DNA from: Hevea brasiliensis
Lineage: Eukaryota; Streptophyta; Magnoliopsida; Malpighiales; Euphorbiaceae
DNA: 64,000 nucleotides
Assembly (NCBI RefSeq): GCF_030052815.1
Contig: NW_026614815.1
Coordinates: forward strand, 43,446-107,445
Reading direction: 5' to 3'
The stretch's first letter is position 1; each line of letters starts with the position of its first letter. Below, piece by piece: positions 58,501 to 64,000 of this stretch. The position numbers and the translations under genes are program-made. The notes beneath the pieces are model-generated. The model was not told where the DNA came from. It did no database searches and was given only the letters and a program-made list of their open reading frames with translations.

Positions 58501-60590
58501 TGTTAGTAGTATGCCCTAGAGCATATCATTTAGTATGTATCTTGTATATATTTTTATTAATAAAAGGCATTTCCACTTTTCCGTTTACATAATATATTTA
58601 TGTGTAATAGAAAAGGTCCATTGATATTTTGTTAGAAATATTATTCTTAAGTTATTAAGAATATGAGTGACAATATTTCTAGCACAAAATATTATAAATA
58701 AGTTCACAATCGAGGATACTTCATAATAAGGACATGACTTATCCAGAAAGATTGTATTCATGTTTGTTCCCAAGTTATTTATATGAGATATAAATAAGAT
58801 GGAATGGTGAGTCTCATGCCATATAACAAACATGATAGGCACTTATAAATGATAAGTAGGCCGAACCAGTGACACTTATGACAAGCACATGGAGTTTACT
58901 CTTGTCAATGTTTTGTCATAAATCATATCGATGCATATAATCTTTAGACTGAGATAGCAGTTATCTTGTATATAGGTAGTTTGAGTTTGATACTGCTTTC
59001 ATACTTGTACTGTGTATGGGTATATGGGCATGTGTTGGCTCCTACTAGTTATATATGGAGGTAGGTGTTGATCAAGATGGAATCTGTTCCTCTAAGTAAA
59101 TAGAGATAAAATCCTATGTTCATTTAATTGTTCTTGATGTTTCAAGTTCTGGCCGGAGACAGATAGATTTATTGAGAAAGAGTTTACGATGAGAAAATCT
59201 TTTAATCAAGCTGGAATTAAAGAGAACATAATATTCATAGCAAATGGAGTTTGACATAAACCATGACTCGGCTTGAGTTGGGATTTTTTATGAGAGAGAT
59301 TCTAGTGCATGGTAACATATGATTATAGGTTCATTTAAGGTAAACCTTATTACTAATTGGGTGGCCATGGCATGCTATGCTAGGTGTTAACCATGGTCTA
59401 TGAGGTTCATAAAATGATTTAGAGAAATCATTTATGGTAAGAAAGAGTTACGATGATATTAAGAGTTGATATCATGTCTCATTGCCAATTAGTGATGAGC
59501 CTAGTAAGTCACACACATACACAAGTTATCACCTATTTAAATATGATTTAATTAATTAATTAAAGAGTTTAATTGATTAATTAAATAGGTTTGGTTGCAA
59601 TTAAATTGCAAAGTCCTAGCATGACTTGAAACCAAATCTAGATTATTGGATGTATAATATAAATTAAATTTATATTTAAAGTGTTTAAATATGAATTTAA
59701 TTAATGAAAATTAATTAATAGAGATTAATTAATTAATTTATATTTGATATAAATTAATTAGAAGAAGAAAATAATTATTTTGGGTTAAGAACTCAAAATT
59801 AAGACACGAGGGCATTTTGGTCATTTTGCGGTGTGACACGTGGCACCATGAGATGGTGACACATGGGATTACACATAAGCTTGCCAAATGTTTTTAATCA
59901 TGTAAGATGATTAAAATCAAGATTAAATATAGGTTTGACACTTGGCACAATGTGATTGGGTCACTTAAACCTAGAGCTAATCAAAGGTTGACATGTGGCA
60001 AGGGTTTAATGTGTTAAGGTAGCTATTTAAGTGTTGTTATGAGAAAATAAAACACAACCAGCAGCCACACTCCTTTGTCACGCCACTTTGATGGTTTTTA
60101 TCTCTTCTTATTCATCTCTTATCAATTCAAAGAGATTAGCCATCAATCTCTTGAATTAAGAACACTAGAAATGGTTTCTAGTGTCTGTTTACATCTTTAA
60201 TCTCTTAAAAGGCAGAACTTGATTTTCTAATTAATAGAAAAAGCTTTAGAAGCTATTCAAGGGCTGCCATAGGTGTTCTTGGTGTGGACAAGCTAGAGGA
60301 CAACATCTGGTGTCACGAAGGCGAATCTCAAAGCGCGAGACATTTGCGGTGCATCAAGAGGTTAGTGTAATCGTTCTTGATTTAATCTAGGGTTCTAAAA
60401 TTAATCTGATTAATTTTAAAATCTTAAATAGCAAATACAGATCCAAAAACATATTAAAGAGTTTTAATATATTTGTTTATCATTGAAATCAAATAGATAA
60501 AAAATAAATCTTGCATGATGCATGTGACCCTAGGTGAAAATTTTTGAATTCAATGGTATAAACTTGTGTTTTCACGCTTCCGTTCCTTCA
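58501..60590 (+). repeat. LTR shared by D3 (3') and D4 (5'), full length
   Basis: 2090 bp, TG...CA. Promoter motifs at 59837-59842 and 60024-60031. The CCTGGCCAGG stretch reads CTGGCCGGAG (about 59150). Confidence 0.95.
59837..60031 (+). promoter_or_regulatory. LTR promoter motifs: G-box and TATA-like box
   Basis: CACGTG at 59837-59842 and TATTTAAG at 60024-60031. Confidence 0.55.
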
Positions 60591-60592
60591 AT

Positions 60593-60606
60593 TGGTATCA
60601 GAGCCA
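60593..60606 (+). other. Primer-binding site, D4
   Basis: TGGTATCAGAGCCA. Confidence 0.95.
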
Positions 60607-62366
60607 CTATATTTGCCATTTAGATTGATGTTTATATGATTTAATTGTGTGTTTGATCATGAGATCAAGAGTTTATTGCTGGTTGCAAAGTCAAAGTGGC
60701 GGCACAAATGATGAACACCATGGTGTGCATGGTTGATGCATCACAATGGTGTGCAAAGGTAAATGGATGGTGAATGTGCAATTGTTGTATGATTTAAGAT
60801 CCATTTTATGTCTAATTAAATTGTTTAATTAGAATTTTTATCACACAATTAAATTATGATTCAAATCAGAATTTTAAAAATTGTTTGAATGTGATTCAAA
60901 TCTGAATTTTAAAAGTTGTTTGAATGTGATTCAAATCTGAATTTTTAAAGTTGTTTGAATCATATTTAAATCTGATTTTTTAAAATTGATTGAATAAAAT
61001 TCAGATCTGATTTTTAAAAAATATTTGAATGTGATTCAAATCTGATTTTTTAAAAAATGTTTGAATGTGATTCAAATCTGAATTTTTAAAGTTGTTTGAA
61101 TGTGATTCAAATCTGAATTTTAAATTTGTTTGAATGAGATTCAAATCTGAATTTTTAAATTTATTTGAATCATATTCAAATCTGGATTTTTAAGTTGAAT
61201 ATGAGATATTCAATTTAATTTAAGTATGTATGTTTTATTTAATTGTTAAATAGTGATATGCATGATGGATGATCATGGACTATAAAAGACCAATGTGATT
61301 GGATTTATTTCTTTTATGTTTCTTTGGGATTGTAAATTAATTAATTTATTTTAATTTATTTTGGGCATGTATTATTAAGTTTGTAATAATTTTTGGGTTG
61401 TAATTTCATTTATTTAAGTTCTTGTAAATTCGCCTTGGTATGCCAAGGATTACTATGTAATATTGGATTGCAAGAAGTTCAAGGAGGTCAAGAGCATTGG
61501 TGGGACGGTGGGAGGAATTCAAGATCAAGTGTTGATTATGTACTCCTTCAGCAACTCTTGTAAAATGAATGAATGAAATGCACCTAGGAATGCTGATTCA
61601 ATTCTTGGTGGCTCGAAATTGAATCCCTTAGAAATCCATGATCATACCATATTTCTTGCTTATCCATGAATGCATGAGATGTATGGGAATGTATGCAATT
61701 ATATGATATATGCATGCTAAATGGATAATGTGCAAAGTGAGACCTTAATAGTAAATAGAATGACCATAAAATCTTCCAAACAAATGATTAAGTTGGAAAT
61801 GCTATAATTAAAGTAATTATAACATAGGCCCTCCATTAGGGCAATTATTTTAAGAAATTTTAAATAGTTGCATAAGATGCAATTTATTTAAGAGATTTTC
61901 TTAAGAATAATTGTTAAGCATGAGATGTTGTAAATATGTAAATGGTTTAGTGGCCAATATTGGATGTCCCTGAGGACATTAAAATTATTTGCATAATTAC
62001 TGGCTCAATGGGATCAACTTAACTAATGCAAGATAAGTCAATAATGGATGTACACGAGATTTTGAGCATTAGGGGCTAGGTAAAGTTGAACCTCACATGA
62101 GATGTGATGGGCAAGGAGTTGCTCACGTATAGTTTCTTGTAATTCCAATAATGGATGTACATGAGTATGATCAATAGAATTATAAGAATTCAATCACCCA
62201 CTAGAAATCCATCCAACTAGGATTTCCGTTTTCTACTTTGGAAGTGTAGGATTCGCTAAGTTAGTGGGAGGACCAATTTGATTAAAGACCATAATCATTT
62301 TGGTTAATTACATGATACATTTACTAATTAATCTGGTTATTTTCTGCGATTAATTTTACGATAAAA
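60607..62366 (+). other. D4 leader
   Basis: Type I cassette (about 60680-60780) and tandem array (60855-61190). The three gag-proximal motifs (about 61950-62165) read GTCCCTGAG, GTACACGAG and GTACATGAG in place of GTACCTGAG. Confidence 0.87.
60855..61190 (+). repeat. Leader tandem repeat (~34-bp units), D4
   Basis: About ten units of TTTGAATGTGATTCAAATCT type. Confidence 0.9.
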
Positions 62367-63171
62367 ATGAGCACAAAACAACCACCACCATCAATATCCT
62401 TGCAAGCATACTTGATCACAATAGGTTGTGAGGACCTAATCATGCGATTGGCTAAGAAATTTGAAACTTGTCTGAACCTTGAACATATAGGATATGTTCT
62501 AGATTCAAATGTTCTGGTCCCTTACCTCCGGAGGCCACACAAGAGGAACATGAAACTTTGGACAAGTGGAAGGAGCATGATATGAGAGCTAAGTGTTACA
62601 TGCTTGCTTCCATGAGTAATGAGTTCTGAAGCAACATGAGAACATGCAGTGCAGTGAGATCCTCCTTCACCTACAAGAGTTGTATGGTGAGCACAGCGGG
62701 AATGCTAGGTATGAGATATCTAGGCAGCTATTCGTATGAGGATGTCTGAGGGCCAGAATGTTGGGGATCATGTCCACAAGATGATTATGATTGAAGCGGT
62801 TGGAACATCTTGACTTCAACATGGATTTCCAACTACAGGCATTTGATCCTTGATCCCTTCACGAGTCTTTTGGGAAATTGTGACAAATTTCCATATGACT
62901 AAGCAGGAATGCACCTTAGTAGTTTACTCAACATCTTTGGTTATTGCCCAAAAGAATATGCCGGGCAATAAAGGAAAAGAGGTAGCTTTGGTTGCATCTT
63001 CTTCTGTGGAAAGTCAACAAGAAGAAGGGCAATAAGAAAAGAAACCTCGATTCACAGTCCTTCCAAGAAAATAGCTAAGCAGAAAGGGAAGACCAAAGTG
63101 ACAAAGGCAAAGGAAAGTGTTTCCATTGCCAGGAAAGTGTTTCCATTGCGATGAAAGTGTTTCCATGGCTG
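62367..63171 (+). pseudogene. gag: D4 gag with 23-bp knuckle repeats
   Basis: ATG at 62367-62369, with CAA at codon 5. One C missing in CATCCAAT (about 62390) shifts the frame, so a 72-codon open frame from this ATG soon leaves the gag frame. The rest can be followed to the basic tail (about 63060) with breaks near 62626, 62650, 62733, 62785, 62838, 62925 and 63007, mostly at CAG/CTG. The array of three 23-bp units (63111-63171) replaces the knuckle second half and protease. Confidence 0.86.
63111..63171 (+). repeat. 23-bp knuckle repeats, three units (D4)
   Basis: Three units of AAAGTGTTTCCATTG; the second and third are shortened at positions where other copies have CAG. Confidence 0.92.
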
Positions 63172-64000
63172 AGTATAGCAATCTAAAAGAATGCAATGCC
63201 ATGGTGAAAACCAACTCAAGTTCAAAATATATTTGGCACTTAAGGTTATGTCATGTTGCAGAAGATAGGATTACAAAATTGGAGAAAATGGGGATTCTAT
63301 CCTCATTGGGCTCTGAGCCTACTCCAACTTGTGAATCTTGCCTTCAGGGCAAAATGACTAGATCACCCTTTGTTGGACAAGGGCTAAGAGCTGAAAATAT
63401 TTTGGAGCTAATACATAGTGATGTATGTGGTCCATTTAAAGAAATGGCTAGAGGGGGCTTTCATTATTTTATTACCTTTACTGATGATAAATCAAGGTTT
63501 GGGTATTTGTATTTGATGAAATACAAACATGAATCCTTTGAAAAGTTCAAAGAATTTAAATCTGAAGTAGAAAATCAAACAGGAAAGAGTATTAAAGCTC
63601 TTCGATCAGATCGTGGAGGTGAATATTTGAGTACTGAATTTGATGAATACTTGAGAGAGCATGGCATTGTTTCTCAGCTGACTCCTCCAGGAACGCCACA
63701 GCTGAATGGTGTATCTGAAAGGAGAAATCGTACCCTATTGGATATGTAGTGCATTATGATGAGCTATCTTGATATGCCAATCTCCTTTTGGGGATTTGCA
63801 TTAGAATCGACTTTGTATATTCTGAATAGGATTCCATCAAAATCGATTTCTTCCACCTTATGAGATATGGCATGGAAGAAAACCAAGTCTTAAACATGTT
63901 AAGATTTGGGGTTGTCGACTTATATCAAAAGGCTGAACAACGATAAATTGGAGACCATATTAGAAAAGATTCGATTTGTTGGATATCAAAGATAGTTTTG
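63172..64000 (+). pseudogene. pol: D4 pol, integrase part, cut by the window end
   Basis: The frame 63117-63749 runs from the 23-bp repeats into integrase without a stop. It has the zinc site 'HLRLCH...CESC', first Asp 63420-63422, second Asp 63609-63611 and Glu 63717-63719 (exact D-35-E), so the catalytic core is intact and joined to the end of gag. The frame breaks at 63747 (GATATGTAGTGC, where others read GATATGGTACGTAG). The C-terminal part ('YEIWHGRKP' region) continues in pieces to the window end. Confidence 0.88.

Larger units (their letters stand above)
51553..60590 (+). mobile_element. Copia unit D3, protease-less
   Basis: Truncated 5' LTR, PBS with a 2-base loss, leader, gag with 23-bp repeats, integrase, RT, RNase H, PPT and full 3' LTR 58501-60590. 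Very dense small differences at CAG/CTG compared with other copies. Confidence 0.88.
58501..64000 (+). mobile_element. Copia unit D4, cut by the window end
   Basis: LTR, PBS, leader, gag with 23-bp repeats and most of integrase; the rest lies beyond the window. Confidence 0.9.

Overview
This window looks like repeat-rich heterochromatin from a flowering plant. I found no host gene, tRNA or rRNA. Almost all 64 kb is one Ty1/copia LTR-retrotransposon family, repeated in both orientations. The superfamily is certain: the domain order is gag, protease, integrase, reverse transcriptase, RNase H, with a D-35-E integrase and YVDD in the reverse transcriptase. LTRs of about 2.1 kb, a leader of about 1.77 kb between primer site and gag, and a primer site matching plant initiator tRNA-Met suggest the large-LTR Angela/BARE branch. 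That lineage call is from remembered family features, not a search.

Layout. (1) 1-4266, minus strand: gag 5' end, leader, primer site, LTR. (2) 4267-4719, minus: a pol 3' end that fuses head-to-head at a 5-bp microhomology to (3) 4715-12024, plus: gag, pol, LTR, leader. (4) 12022-14159, minus: an inverted LTR and 28 bp of internal sequence. (5) 14160-36390, minus: a tandem array of three LTR-plus-internal units (C1, C2, C3), of which C1 and C2 are close duplicates. (6) 36391-36536: a fragment of an unrelated LTR retrotransposon. (7) 36537-64000, plus: a tandem array of units D1, D2, a rearranged LTR/pol chimera, D3 and D4, cut by the window end. Neighbouring units share LTRs, as expected from unequal LTR-LTR recombination, or from an assembly artefact.

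Two things stand out. First, six of the eight copies that cover the gag-pol boundary lack about 0.5 kb holding the second half of the gag zinc knuckle, the whole aspartic protease and the start of the integrase linker. In its place is a 3-4 unit tandem array of 23 bp copied from the first half of the knuckle. Gag and integrase become one continuous reading frame in at least two copies. The two protease-bearing copies (D1, D2) each have a stop at the same codon nine bases upstream of the protease Asp codon. Second, differences between copies cluster at CAG/CTG and CCWGG sites, mostly as indels and odd substitutions rather than C-to-T. This is the pattern expected from systematic base-calling error at CHG-methylated cytosines in native long reads. 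Many apparent frameshifts may therefore be artefacts, and the real copies may be younger and more intact than they look.

Each complete LTR carries a G-box (CACGTG), a TATA-like TATTTAAG about 185 bp further on, and several perfect hairpins. Two LTRs (36537-38093 and 49043-50246) have lost this promoter. The inverted arrangements could give long hairpin transcripts and siRNA. No target-site duplications can be scored, because almost every LTR edge abuts internal sequence of the same family.
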